DNA of 64,000 nucleotides from the NCBI RefSeq assembly GCF_900101345.1, contig NZ_FMUX01000002.1, positions 372,001-436,000 on the forward strand, read 5' to 3'. This DNA comes from Desulfoluna spongiiphila (GTDB lineage: Bacteria; Desulfobacterota; Desulfobacteria; Desulfobacterales; Desulfolunaceae). The notes under the pieces were generated by a model. It made no database searches. It was given only the letters and a program-made list of their open reading frames with translations, and was not told the DNA's origin. The translations under genes were made by a program, and so were the position numbers. Shown in pieces: positions 45,703-53,903 of the stretch (positions are counted from its first letter, which is position 1; each line of letters begins with the position of its first letter).

Positions 45703-46446
45703 ATGAACAGAGCCGGGGCCGGAACGGCAGAGAAAAAAAACATGGACCTGTCAAATCAACCGGGGACGCTTTTTGTCTGGAGCCTTCTGTTTTTGTGCCT
45801 GGCGGCGGCCTTTTTTGTCGTCATGGTCACGGACATGGATCTTTATGTGCTCCTGGTGAAGGAGAGCGCCTATACCGAGTTGTTGACCGCTATTTTGTAC
45901 CTGGCCTCCGGGGTGATCTTTTTCGTCAAGGGGTATCAGGTGTACCGTGACGAAAGGTCCCTGGCGGGCATCGTCTTCTACCTGCTCTTCGGGCTGATGT
46001 TCGTGTTTATCGCCGGGGAAGAGGAGAGTTGGGGACAATGGATGTTTTCCTATGAGGTTCCCGATCGCATCACGCGGATCAACGTCCAGAACGAGCTCAA
46101 TGTCCACAACATGGCCTTTTTTTCAAAGTACTCCCATATCTTCAATACACACAGGCTGCTGGTGGCCCTGGCAGGCACCCTGTTTCTCGTCATCCCCCTG
46201 CTTAATGCCTGGATCCCCAAGGTGCGCTCCCTTCTTACCGCCCTGCGGTTTCCCGTGGCCCCGCTTCTTTGCGCCCCGCTGTTCGTGGTGGCCGTGTCCT
46301 ACGAAAAAGTGGCCATGCTGGTCCTGGCGCACTGGTCCCATGCGGAGATTGCCGAATTTTTCTACTCCATCGGCTTCTTTTTGTATGCCCTTTCGGTTTA
46401 CACCGAGGCCGCCCGGAAGTCGCCGGAACCTGCCGCCAAAGAGTGA
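45703..46446 (+). CDS. Six-helix membrane protein of unknown function
   Basis: A 247-residue membrane protein with about six helices. GAAGGAGGGG lies directly before the ATG at 45703. The motif GEEESWGQWMF (near residue 106) on an extracytoplasmic loop is of a kind seen in uncharacterised membrane proteins near polysaccharide genes (GEEISWGQ). I recognise no function. It is not an exosortase: the Cys-Arg-His core of that family is absent. Its place between a glycosyltransferase and the ligase-like gene suggests a role in EPS assembly or modification. Confidence 0.62.
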   Translation: MNRAGAGTAEKKNMDLSNQPGTLFVWSLLFLCLAAAFFVVMVTDMDLYVLLVKESAYTELLTAILYLASGVIFFVKGYQVYRDERSLAGIVFYLLFGLMFVFIAGEEESWGQWMFSYEVPDRITRINVQNELNVHNMAFFSKYSHIFNTHRLLVALAGTLFLVIPLLNAWIPKVRSLLTALRFPVAPLLCAPLFVVAVSYEKVAMLVLAHWSHAEIAEFFYSIGFFLYALSVYTEAARKSPEPAAKE

Positions 46447-46520
46447 TCCCCATCCTTCGCACCTTTTCCTTGAGGGGCGTGGCCGCGAGGCCATGACCCC
46501 GAAACCATGTCAGGAGCATC

Positions 46521-47798
46521 ATGTCGCACGTGACGCAACCCGGGCTGGCATTGAGCCGCGGGACCCAACACGCCTCCTGGTTTTTTTTCACGGTGATGTA
46601 CCTCATCGTCGATTACGGCAGGCCCCAGGAGATTCTGCCCATCGGGGCCATGAGGCCCGCGCTGATCCTGACCCTTGTCCTTGCCTTTTACCTTTTGATC
46701 AACGGGTACAGGGACTACCTCAGGTACCGGCAGGTGCGTGTCATGTGCCTGTTCATCGTACTTCTGGCCGCTTACGTTCCCTTTGTCCGCAATCAGCATT
46801 TTGCGTTTCTCGCCTTTAAGACCCAGCTTCTCTACATGCCCTTTGTGCTCTCCCTTATTGTGTGTGTGGACTCGGTCCGTCGCCTGCGGGCCCTCATGAT
46901 CGTGGGGGTGATCCTTGAAATATACATCGCCCTGTATGCCATGACCCACGGGTGGCTGGGGCCGGGGCACTATTTCCATGATCAGAACGACCTCTCCCTG
47001 TACATGAATATGTGGTTTCCCATCAGTTATTACCTTTATTTCACTGAGAAAAAGCGGTCCGTAAAGCTCTTGTACCTGGCCGGTGTGGTGTTCGGGCTGC
47101 TGACGGTTGTGGCTTCGATGTCCCGGGGCGGCTTTGTGGGGCTGCTGGCGGTGTGCCTTACCATGTGCTTTTTTTCGAACAGGCGGGCCCTTGCTTTTAC
47201 CGCGGTGGCCTTTGCCTGCGTGGCCATGGCCCTGTGGGTGGACACGGGATACCTTGATGAGATGGCAACCATTACGGATTTGTCGGAGAGCACCGCCGAT
47301 ACCCGATTGAAGTCATGGGCAGCGGGCTGGCGGATGTTCCTGGACAACCCCCTGGGGGTGGGGGGACAGAATTTTCCCATTCGATTTCCCGAATACCAGG
47401 GCGATGATTTTCAGAGGAGCATGTGGGGGCGTGCCGCCCACTCCCTGTGGTTTACCCTGATCCCGGAAACCGGTGTGGTGGGGACGGTGCTGTACCTGAT
47501 CCTGGTGCATGCCAATTTCAAGGATGCCTTTTTGCTGATCCGGGTCTCTGCATCGGACGACGATGGGGACGATGACGGGGAGGATGAGGTCGCTTCGGAT
47601 AAACGGTTTATTCATGCCCTGGGCCTGGGCTTTGTTGTCGCCATGCTGGGCTTTTTTGCCTCGGGAACTTTTATTTCGGTCCTTTACTATGCCCATTTCT
47701 GGTACCTCACGGGCTTTATCATCGTGGCGGTGAACATCGCAGAGCCCATGACGGAAGACTCCGGCATCGGGGAGGGGCGGGGCCATGGGGCCGTTTAA
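46521..47798 (+). CDS. O-antigen ligase/polymerase-like protein, exosortase-associated
   Basis: A 425-residue membrane protein with about 11 helices. The central loop with DQNDLSLYMNMWFPISYY (about residues 154-171) and SMSRGGFVGLLAV (about 198-210) and the large periplasmic loop with GGQNFPIRFPEYQGDDFQRS (about 280-300) and AAHSLWFTLIPETG match Wzy/O-ligase family members of PEP-CTERM loci (TIGR03097-like). It polymerises or transfers the repeat units. AGGAG lies five bases before the ATG. An acidic run (DDDGDDDGEDE) is found in a late loop. Confidence 0.84.
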   Translation: MSHVTQPGLALSRGTQHASWFFFTVMYLIVDYGRPQEILPIGAMRPALILTLVLAFYLLINGYRDYLRYRQVRVMCLFIVLLAAYVPFVRNQHFAFLAFKTQLLYMPFVLSLIVCVDSVRRLRALMIVGVILEIYIALYAMTHGWLGPGHYFHDQNDLSLYMNMWFPISYYLYFTEKKRSVKLLYLAGVVFGLLTVVASMSRGGFVGLLAVCLTMCFFSNRRALAFTAVAFACVAMALWVDTGYLDEMATITDLSESTADTRLKSWAAGWRMFLDNPLGVGGQNFPIRFPEYQGDDFQRSMWGRAAHSLWFTLIPETGVVGTVLYLILVHANFKDAFLLIRVSASDDDGDDDGEDEVASDKRFIHALGLGFVVAMLGFFASGTFISVLYYAHFWYLTGFIIVAVNIAEPMTEDSGIGEGRGHGAV

Positions 47799-48825
47799 GC
47801 TCAGGCGCGCCAAGGGCGCCGTGAAACAGGCCATGGCCTGGGGGTATTTCAGGTCGGGGGTCGTGGGACGGAAGCTGGCTGCCCTCTCCCGGGGGGCGTA
47901 TCCCGTACTCATGTACCACCGGGTGATTCCCGAAGCCGAGGCGGCAACGGGCACCCAGCCCGGGATGTACGTGACCCCCGAGACCTTTGAAGCCCATGTG
48001 GCATACCTCAAGCAGTATTTTTCCATTGTCTCGCTCCGGGAGGCCCTCTCGTATTCGCTTACGGGGGAGAGGCCGGACGGGGGGCGTCCGTTTTGCGTGC
48101 TGACCTTTGATGACGGGTGGATCGATTTTTATGAGAACGTCTACCCTTTTTTGGCGCGCAGCGGGGTTCCGGCCACGGTGTTCCTGCCCACCGCATTTAT
48201 CGGGGAGCATCGGTTTTTCTGGACGGACAGGCTGGTGGCTCTTTTTTACGGGCGGCAAGGGGGACAGGGCCTGAAGAGCCCGTGCCCGGATGCCAGGGTG
48301 CAGGCCCTGGAAGAGCTTAAGGGGTCCGTGGATGAGCAGATCGAAGCCGCCGTCTCTTTGTTGAAAAAAGAGCCCACCGAGGAGATCCATGGGGTGCTGA
48401 CCCTTTTGTCCGAGAGGTGGGGGGTGGGCTTCAATCCTTTGAAACGGGCCTTTATAAACTGGCAGGAAGTCGATGAGATGCGCGCCTCGGGCCTTGTGAC
48501 CTTCGGGTCCCATACCCATTGTCACCACATACTCACCTTGCTCAGTGACAAAAAGGTCGCAGAGGAGCTGTCGACTTCCAAAGAACGGTTGTGTGCCATG
48601 GGGGCGGCAGACCCTGGGTTCATGCCGTTTTGTTATCCCAACGGGAACTGGAACCCGTCTGTTGCGCACATGGTCGAAGCATGTGGGTTTGCCGCTGCTG
48701 TGACCACCGAAAGGGGGTGGAACAGCGGGGCGTCGGATGTGTACCGGCTCAACCGGGTCCCGGTGCACCAGGACATGACGTCTTCGGATAAGATGTTCGG
48801 CTGTCGGTTGGTGGGCCTTATGTGA
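47785..48825 (+). CDS. Polysaccharide deacetylase (NodB fold), second copy
   Basis: A 346-residue deacetylase of another subtype than that at 35252. It has LTFDDGWIDFYENVYPFLARSGVPATVFLP (about 109-138), with the paired Asp, and FGSHTHCHH (about 236-244), with the metal His pair. No signal peptide is seen. The ATG overlaps the end of the ligase gene by 14 bases. It may act on lipid-linked units or on the polymer. GGGGCGGGG precedes the start. Confidence 0.85.
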   Translation: MGPFKLRRAKGAVKQAMAWGYFRSGVVGRKLAALSRGAYPVLMYHRVIPEAEAATGTQPGMYVTPETFEAHVAYLKQYFSIVSLREALSYSLTGERPDGGRPFCVLTFDDGWIDFYENVYPFLARSGVPATVFLPTAFIGEHRFFWTDRLVALFYGRQGGQGLKSPCPDARVQALEELKGSVDEQIEAAVSLLKKEPTEEIHGVLTLLSERWGVGFNPLKRAFINWQEVDEMRASGLVTFGSHTHCHHILTLLSDKKVAEELSTSKERLCAMGAADPGFMPFCYPNGNWNPSVAHMVEACGFAAAVTTERGWNSGASDVYRLNRVPVHQDMTSSDKMFGCRLVGLM

Positions 48826-48905
48826 AGGCGGCACCGCCGGTTGCTTTTATTGCATTGTTTGTCCATGGGAGGGGCGATGCAAGCCGAAAAATGTGGAGGA
48901 AAATG

Positions 48906-51404
48906 ATGGACGCAAGGACAAAGACAAGGGGCGCGGCGATCAGGTGCCGCATGGTCATGTGGGCGATGCTGTTTTTCTGGGGCGTGGGAGCCGCAGACAG
49001 TGGGGCCAAATCTCTTTATGTGGCCCCCGGGGGAAGCGATTCCGTCTCCTATGACGGCAACACCATCGACAAGCCATGGGCCTCGCCCCGGCAGGCCTGG
49101 TTCAACGCCCGGGCCGGAGACACCGTCTATTTCCGGGGGGGAACCTACACCATCTCCTCGGAGATCGATACCAAAAGCAGCGGATACGACGGCACCGCCG
49201 GCAGTCCCATTACCTTTCGGAATTACGAGACCGAAGACGTCACCTTTGTCAGCACCCTGGGGTCGGCCAAGGTCTTTGATATCGAACGGAACTACAACGT
49301 TGTCAAGGGCATCAATTTCAGGGGAGGCGGCATCTTTTTCCATGTGGGGTACAACACCACGGCGACCCATTTCACCATCTCCCACTGCACGGCCGAGATG
49401 ACCGACGGCGGGGACAATGTGGCCTTTGTCAAGTTGTCGGTGCGGGCCGAGAATGCCCTTATGCAGCACTGCACCGTGAGGGGCCCCGGTTTTGACGTTC
49501 ACCAGAACACCGCCGGGGTGATCCTGTTTCGGACCCCCGGGGCCCGGATTCTCCACTGCGAGTTTTCCAATGCCCCCATCGGCATTTTTTACAAGCATGC
49601 CAACCTGGTGAACACCCCCCAGGTCGAGATTGCCTACAACTACATCCACGACACGGCCAACCGCTATTCAATTTTGACCAACACCAACTATGCCTACATC
49701 CACGACAACGTCATCGGTGTGACCAATGCCAACTTTCGGGTGAACAGCGAAAACGGCGGTGACGGCGGGGACAACAACAAGATCTGGTACAACACGGTGT
49801 TCGGGGCTCAGCTGCTGCTCAGCGACGATGCGGACGGAGCCCGGAACAACGACATCAGGGGCAACGTCTTCGTAAAGGATATCCCCATCCACCGGTATGA
49901 GAGCATGGCCCACAACTCCGTGATGGACGAGAACCTGCATCCCACTGGGACCATCGTTATTGAAAACAGGGTGAATTACACCCTGGATGCCTGGCGCAGC
50001 CACACCGGGGGCAGCGCCAACTCCAAGCTCATCGGTTCCACCTCCTCTGATTTTGTGGGGGGCAGTTCGCCAAGCTCCCTTGATGGGTTCGCCCTGAGCG
50101 ATTCCAGCGCGGGCTACATGGCCATCAGGCGGGATGTGGACGGGGACGGCACGGCGGAATCGGCAAGCATGGGGGCGTACATCCCCATGGTGGGCCCCCA
50201 GGATGATGGCGATGATCCCACGGACCCCACGGATCCGGATCCTCCCACCACGGATGTGCCCGTCCCCCGGGTGGATTCCCTGGAAGTGGCACAGGAAGTG
50301 GCCGGGGATGACACCATTTTCATGGACGATTTTGAGTCCTCGTCTCTGTCGAGTGACTACTCAGACTACAACGCCGGGGACAACACCGCCCTTTCCATCA
50401 CTTCGGATCAGGGCTTCGGCGGATCCTCCAAGTCCCTGGTGGCCAAATGGTTCTCGGCTGGCCAGGTGAGCGCCGGGTCGGTCTCCTACTTTTTCGGACG
50501 AAATCCGGCGGGTTCCAAGAGCCGCAGCTCAGAGGATTTCAACGAAATCTACTGGCGGTTTTACATCAAGCTCTCCAAGGGGTGGCAGGGCAATGCGAAA
50601 AAGCTGACCCGGGCCTCGGTGTTTTCCGCCTCGGACTGGCGTCAGGCCATGATCGCCCACGTGTGGCACGGCAATGAGCTGGCCCTGGGAACGGACCCCA
50701 AGACCTTTGTCTCAGGCAGCACCGTCACCTCCACCACCTACAACGACCAGAACAACGGGACCTGGCTGGGGGCGGTGTCGGGGACCACGCAGCTCTATGA
50801 AACGGACAACGCCGATCACTGGATTTGCATTGAGTCCCGGGTCAAGCTCAACTCATCGGGCAACAGCGACGGGGAACAGGACCTGTGGATCGACGGCGAG
50901 CTGGAGATCCACCAGACGGGCCTGAACTGGATCGGCTCATGGCGGGAGTACGGCATCAACATGATCTCCCTGGGCAACTACTGGAACGGCGGATCCCCCC
51001 GGCCCCAGCAGCGGTATCTGGACAACCTGGTCATCGCCACCTCGCGTATCGGCATGGCTGGCTCGCCGGTGAACCCCGCCATTTACAAAACCGCCTTTGA
51101 CTATGCGGGTCACACCCAGAGCGGCTTCGAAGGGCAGGTGAGCACCACCGCCTCCGAGACGGGCATCGTGTGGGCCGGGGGGGTAACCGGCACGGGCAAC
51201 ACCCTGGTGGTGAACAGCAGCGCAGGAGATTTCAGTGGAACCCTTGCGGGCCAGTCTTCCCTTGCCCAGTGTACCACCTATTATGCGCGGGTCAGGCAGG
51301 CGGATGAAGGCGGCAACCTGTCCGGCTGGTCCCCCTGGAAGATGTTTGTGACCCTTGAGGCCCCCTGGGGCGGCGGCGAGGTCGGCCCCCTTGAGGTCAA
51401 CTGA
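48906..51404 (+). CDS. Secreted right-handed beta-helix protein with C-terminal lectin/lyase-like part
   Basis: About 832 residues, exported (hydrophobic signal around residues 17-30). The start at 48906 (or 48903) follows GGAGGA; the GTG at 48822 is the upstream alternative. Residues about 40-400 are a parallel beta-helix with repeated Asn/His-rich turns (for example HFTISHCTAEM, ALMQHCTVRGP, ILHCEFSNAPIG). A Pro/Asp/Thr linker (DDPTDPTDPDPPTT, near 440-455) leads to a jelly-roll-like domain (about 480-740) with YWRFYIKLSKGW and DHWICIESRVKL, then an Fn3-like end. Similar proteins are polysaccharide lyases or adhesins. It may trim or bind the EPS. No sorting signal is seen. Confidence 0.75.
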   Translation: MDARTKTRGAAIRCRMVMWAMLFFWGVGAADSGAKSLYVAPGGSDSVSYDGNTIDKPWASPRQAWFNARAGDTVYFRGGTYTISSEIDTKSSGYDGTAGSPITFRNYETEDVTFVSTLGSAKVFDIERNYNVVKGINFRGGGIFFHVGYNTTATHFTISHCTAEMTDGGDNVAFVKLSVRAENALMQHCTVRGPGFDVHQNTAGVILFRTPGARILHCEFSNAPIGIFYKHANLVNTPQVEIAYNYIHDTANRYSILTNTNYAYIHDNVIGVTNANFRVNSENGGDGGDNNKIWYNTVFGAQLLLSDDADGARNNDIRGNVFVKDIPIHRYESMAHNSVMDENLHPTGTIVIENRVNYTLDAWRSHTGGSANSKLIGSTSSDFVGGSSPSSLDGFALSDSSAGYMAIRRDVDGDGTAESASMGAYIPMVGPQDDGDDPTDPTDPDPPTTDVPVPRVDSLEVAQEVAGDDTIFMDDFESSSLSSDYSDYNAGDNTALSITSDQGFGGSSKSLVAKWFSAGQVSAGSVSYFFGRNPAGSKSRSSEDFNEIYWRFYIKLSKGWQGNAKKLTRASVFSASDWRQAMIAHVWHGNELALGTDPKTFVSGSTVTSTTYNDQNNGTWLGAVSGTTQLYETDNADHWICIESRVKLNSSGNSDGEQDLWIDGELEIHQTGLNWIGSWREYGINMISLGNYWNGGSPRPQQRYLDNLVIATSRIGMAGSPVNPAIYKTAFDYAGHTQSGFEGQVSTTASETGIVWAGGVTGTGNTLVVNSSAGDFSGTLAGQSSLAQCTTYYARVRQADEGGNLSGWSPWKMFVTLEAPWGGGEVGPLEVN

Positions 51405-51443
51405 CCCGGTCTGTGCGTAACGTGTAAAAGAACATGGCCCAAA

Positions 51444-51519
51444 GATGCCTCCGGCGGCCAAACCTTTGGCAACCAGCTTTCGAGGTGGCTCACCTCGCCG
51501 CCGGAGGCATCGTTTTTTT
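51444..51519 (+). repeat. R1-related nested hairpin, copy F
   Basis: A perfect 15-base inverted repeat, GATGCCTCCGGCGGC (51444-51458) with GCCGCCGGAGGCATC (51497-51511), encloses a second hairpin GAGGTG-GCT-CACCTC (51482-51496), and a T-run follows. This is the R1 right half with a palindromic mirror of its end. It can terminate transcription after the beta-helix gene. Confidence 0.8.
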
Positions 51520-51564
51520 AGCGACCACCCTAATATCTGACCGTTTATAAACGAAAAGCATACC

Positions 51565-52497
51565 ATGGATCAACATCCCCCATCTCTGTCTGTCATCATC
51601 CCTGCTTACAACGAAGAGGCCTTCATCGGCGCCACCCTGCGGCGTGTGTCCGATGTGCTGGACGGCGGCCTCTTAAGGGAAGTGGTGGTGGTGGACAACG
51701 GCTCCACCGACGGCACCGAAGCCATCGTCAAGGGCTTTGACGGGGTGACCCTCGTCACCCTTGACGAACGGGTCACCATTTCGCGGGCGCGGAACCTGGG
51801 GGTCTTGTCGTCCTCCGCACCGGTTCTTGTTTTTCTTGATGCCGATGTGTTGATCACCTGCGAGTGGGCAAAGCAGTTGCGGCAGGATCTGTCCCTGCTG
51901 GAGGCAGGGCCATTGCTGGTGACGGGCGCCCGGTATGACCTCTCCGAAGAACCCAGTGCCCTGGAGGAGGTGTGGTTCGACCGCCTGGTTCGTCGGACAC
52001 ACCGGGCGGCAACCTACCTGAACGGGGGAAACATCATCACAACCCGGGCCGTGTTCGATGCCGTGGGCGGGTTTCGCGAGGACCTGATCACGGGAGAAGA
52101 CGTGGACTTTTGCGACAGGGCCCGGTCCGGGGGGGCGGAGCTCCGCATCAACCCGGGGTACAAGACCCACCACGAAGGGTACCCGAAAACGGTAAAAGCC
52201 TTTTTTTTAAGGGAGCTCTGGCACGGCACCGGGGACATGCAGACCCCGGCTGCGTTCATGAAATCAAAGGTGGCCATGGCGGCTGTGGTTCACAGCGCGT
52301 TGTGGTTCCTCAGCCTCCTTTTGCTGGCCACGGGACACGTGTTTGCTGCCATGGCTGCGGGGGGGGACGGCCATGGCCTTGAACGCGGTGCTGACCGTGA
52401 ACAAATTCGGCCTCATTTCCCCCAAAGCCCTGGTGCCGAATTTTTTCTACCACTCGGTGTATCTGGTGGCGAGGAGCTTTTCTTTTCTTAAACGGTA
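51565..52497 (+). CDS. Glycosyltransferase family 2 with G-tract frameshift
   Basis: A GT-A glycosyltransferase with SVIIPAYNEEAFIGATLRRV (about 8-27), VVVDNGSTDGTEAI (about 43-56), FLDADVLIT (metal site, about 90-98) and EDVDFCDRA (about 178-186), then membrane helix near residue 240. In the sequence as given, the frame passes an eight-G tract (52359-52366) and ends at 52491 with a tail unlike a protein. Dropping one G restores TAMALNAVLTVNKFGLISPK and a natural end KR, with stop at 52495-52497. I call the gene through to that stop. The shift could be a phase-variable tract or a sequencing error. The TAA adjoins an R2 element. Confidence 0.75.
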
Positions 52498-52686
52498 ACT
52501 ATTCAGCTCAACCAAGCCTCCGGCGGCCCTGCCGGGGGCCAAACTTTTAAAAAGTTTGACAAACAGGTCTTAAGCAAGCCTTTCCAGGCTCTGCCGAAAT
52601 AATTTTCACTTTTTCGCGTGCATTAGAAACGTTTTTTGCGGAGCTTTTTTTCAAAAAAGCGACCCGCCGGAGGCAGGCTGAATAGT
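52498..52686 (+). mobile_element. R2 MITE-like element, copy H
   Basis: 189 bases bounded by ACTATTCAGC at 52498-52507 and its exact complement GCTGAATAGT at 52677-52686; inside these, GCCTCCGGCGG (left) and CCGCCGGAGGC (right) form a second inverted pair. The interior is similar to copy G (44119). There is no coding potential. The left end starts directly after the restored stop codon of the glycosyltransferase gene. An extra GCTGAATAGT end lies at 52755-52764. Confidence 0.8.
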
Positions 52687-52706
52687 TGCCTTGGTTTTTA
52701 CTCTGA

Positions 52707-52743
52707 TGCCCCTGTCGTTCACCCGACTTTAACCATAGAAGGC
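52707..52743 (+). repeat. R3 repeat, copy 2
   Basis: Same 37 bases as 36377-36413 with one change. It is placed between the R2 element and the extra R2 end. Confidence 0.7.
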
Positions 52744-52787
52744 TGATTTTTGGAGCTGAATAGTTACAATTCTTTGGCGGACAGGCC

Positions 52788-53903
52788 ATGATGCGCGTCT
52801 GTTATATCGTGTCCGACGATCTCTGGGCCGGTGCCGAGGTCATGGCCTGGAACCTGATCCGCACCCTGCACGCCTCGGGGAAGGTGGCGGTGCAGGTCAT
52901 CGCCCTGAACCCGGGCAGGCTGTCCCGAAGCCTTGAGCAGGAAGGGGTCCGGGTGTTTGTGGTATCAGAAGCCAGGCTCTCCTTTGCCACCCTTCTTGTG
53001 AGGGTGCGGGGGATCCTCAAGGCCACGGCACCGGACATTGTCCACGCCCACAGGTACAAGGAGAATATCCTCGCTTTTCTGGCCGGAGGGGTCTTTCGAA
53101 GGCCGAGGCTGGTGTCTACCCAGCACGGGATGCCGGAGACCTCCCCCCGGGATGCGGGATTGGCAAAGCGATGTACATCAAAATTGAACACCCTTTTACT
53201 CACGTACGGTTTTCAACGGTATGTCTGTGTCTCCGACGATCTCCGGAAAACCATGGCGCGGAGCTTCGGCCTGACGGGTGGAAAGGCCTGTGTGGTTTAC
53301 AATGGGGTCGCGTTTTCCGGGACCCTTCCTCCCCGAACCGAGGGGCAGACCGTCACCATCGGCTCCGCAGGCCGGTTTTATCCGGTGAAGGATTTTGCCT
53401 TGATGATCGATGTGGCACGGGTGGTGAGGCAAATGCTCCCATTCGTGCGGTTCAGGCTGGCAGGTGACGGCCCCTTGAGGGCAGAACTCCAGGCACAAGC
53501 CGAGGCCTGCGGGCTGCAGGGCTGTTTTCTCTTTTCCGGGCACGTTTCGGACATGCCCACTTTTTATCGGTCCATCGATATTTACCTCAACACCTCGGTC
53601 CACGAGGGCATTCCCATGAGCATCCTGGAGGCCATGGCCGCCGGGGTGCCTGTGGTGGCCCCCGACGTCGGGGGGATCGGTGAGATCATCACCCACGGCA
53701 CGGACGGGTACCTGATGCCCACACGACATCCCGAGGATTTTGCCCGGTGCCTTGCGCCGTTGTGCGAGAGCAGCCAGCTGCGCAGGCAGGTGGCCGAACA
53801 GGCCGCCGTCACTGTGCGGGACCGGTTTTCCGCAGCGGCAATGGCGGATCGTTACTACCAATTGTATGAGGGGCTGCTGGCATCGCCCGAGGGGGAACGA
53901 TGA
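52788..53903 (+). CDS. Glycosyltransferase family 4
   Basis: A 371-residue GT-B enzyme. The N-terminus reads VCYIVSDDLWAGAEVMAWNL (about 4-23); the middle has VHAHRYKENILAFLAG and LVSTQHGMPE; the donor site is NTSVHEGIPMSILEAMAAGVPVVAPDVGG (about 264-292). GGACAGG precedes two ATG codons (52788, 52791). It overlaps the next gene by four bases (ATGA). The sugar donor is unknown. Confidence 0.88.
   Translation: MMRVCYIVSDDLWAGAEVMAWNLIRTLHASGKVAVQVIALNPGRLSRSLEQEGVRVFVVSEARLSFATLLVRVRGILKATAPDIVHAHRYKENILAFLAGGVFRRPRLVSTQHGMPETSPRDAGLAKRCTSKLNTLLLTYGFQRYVCVSDDLRKTMARSFGLTGGKACVVYNGVAFSGTLPPRTEGQTVTIGSAGRFYPVKDFALMIDVARVVRQMLPFVRFRLAGDGPLRAELQAQAEACGLQGCFLFSGHVSDMPTFYRSIDIYLNTSVHEGIPMSILEAMAAGVPVVAPDVGGIGEIITHGTDGYLMPTRHPEDFARCLAPLCESSQLRRQVAEQAAVTVRDRFSAAAMADRYYQLYEGLLASPEGER

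Noticed and set aside
45703..46446. Exosortase candidate
   Set aside because: It is a membrane protein in the right locus but lacks the Cys, Arg and His core motifs of exosortases.
18438..52764. CRISPR array from the recurring palindromic sequences
   Set aside because: Copies are kilobases apart, with no regular spacers and no cas genes.
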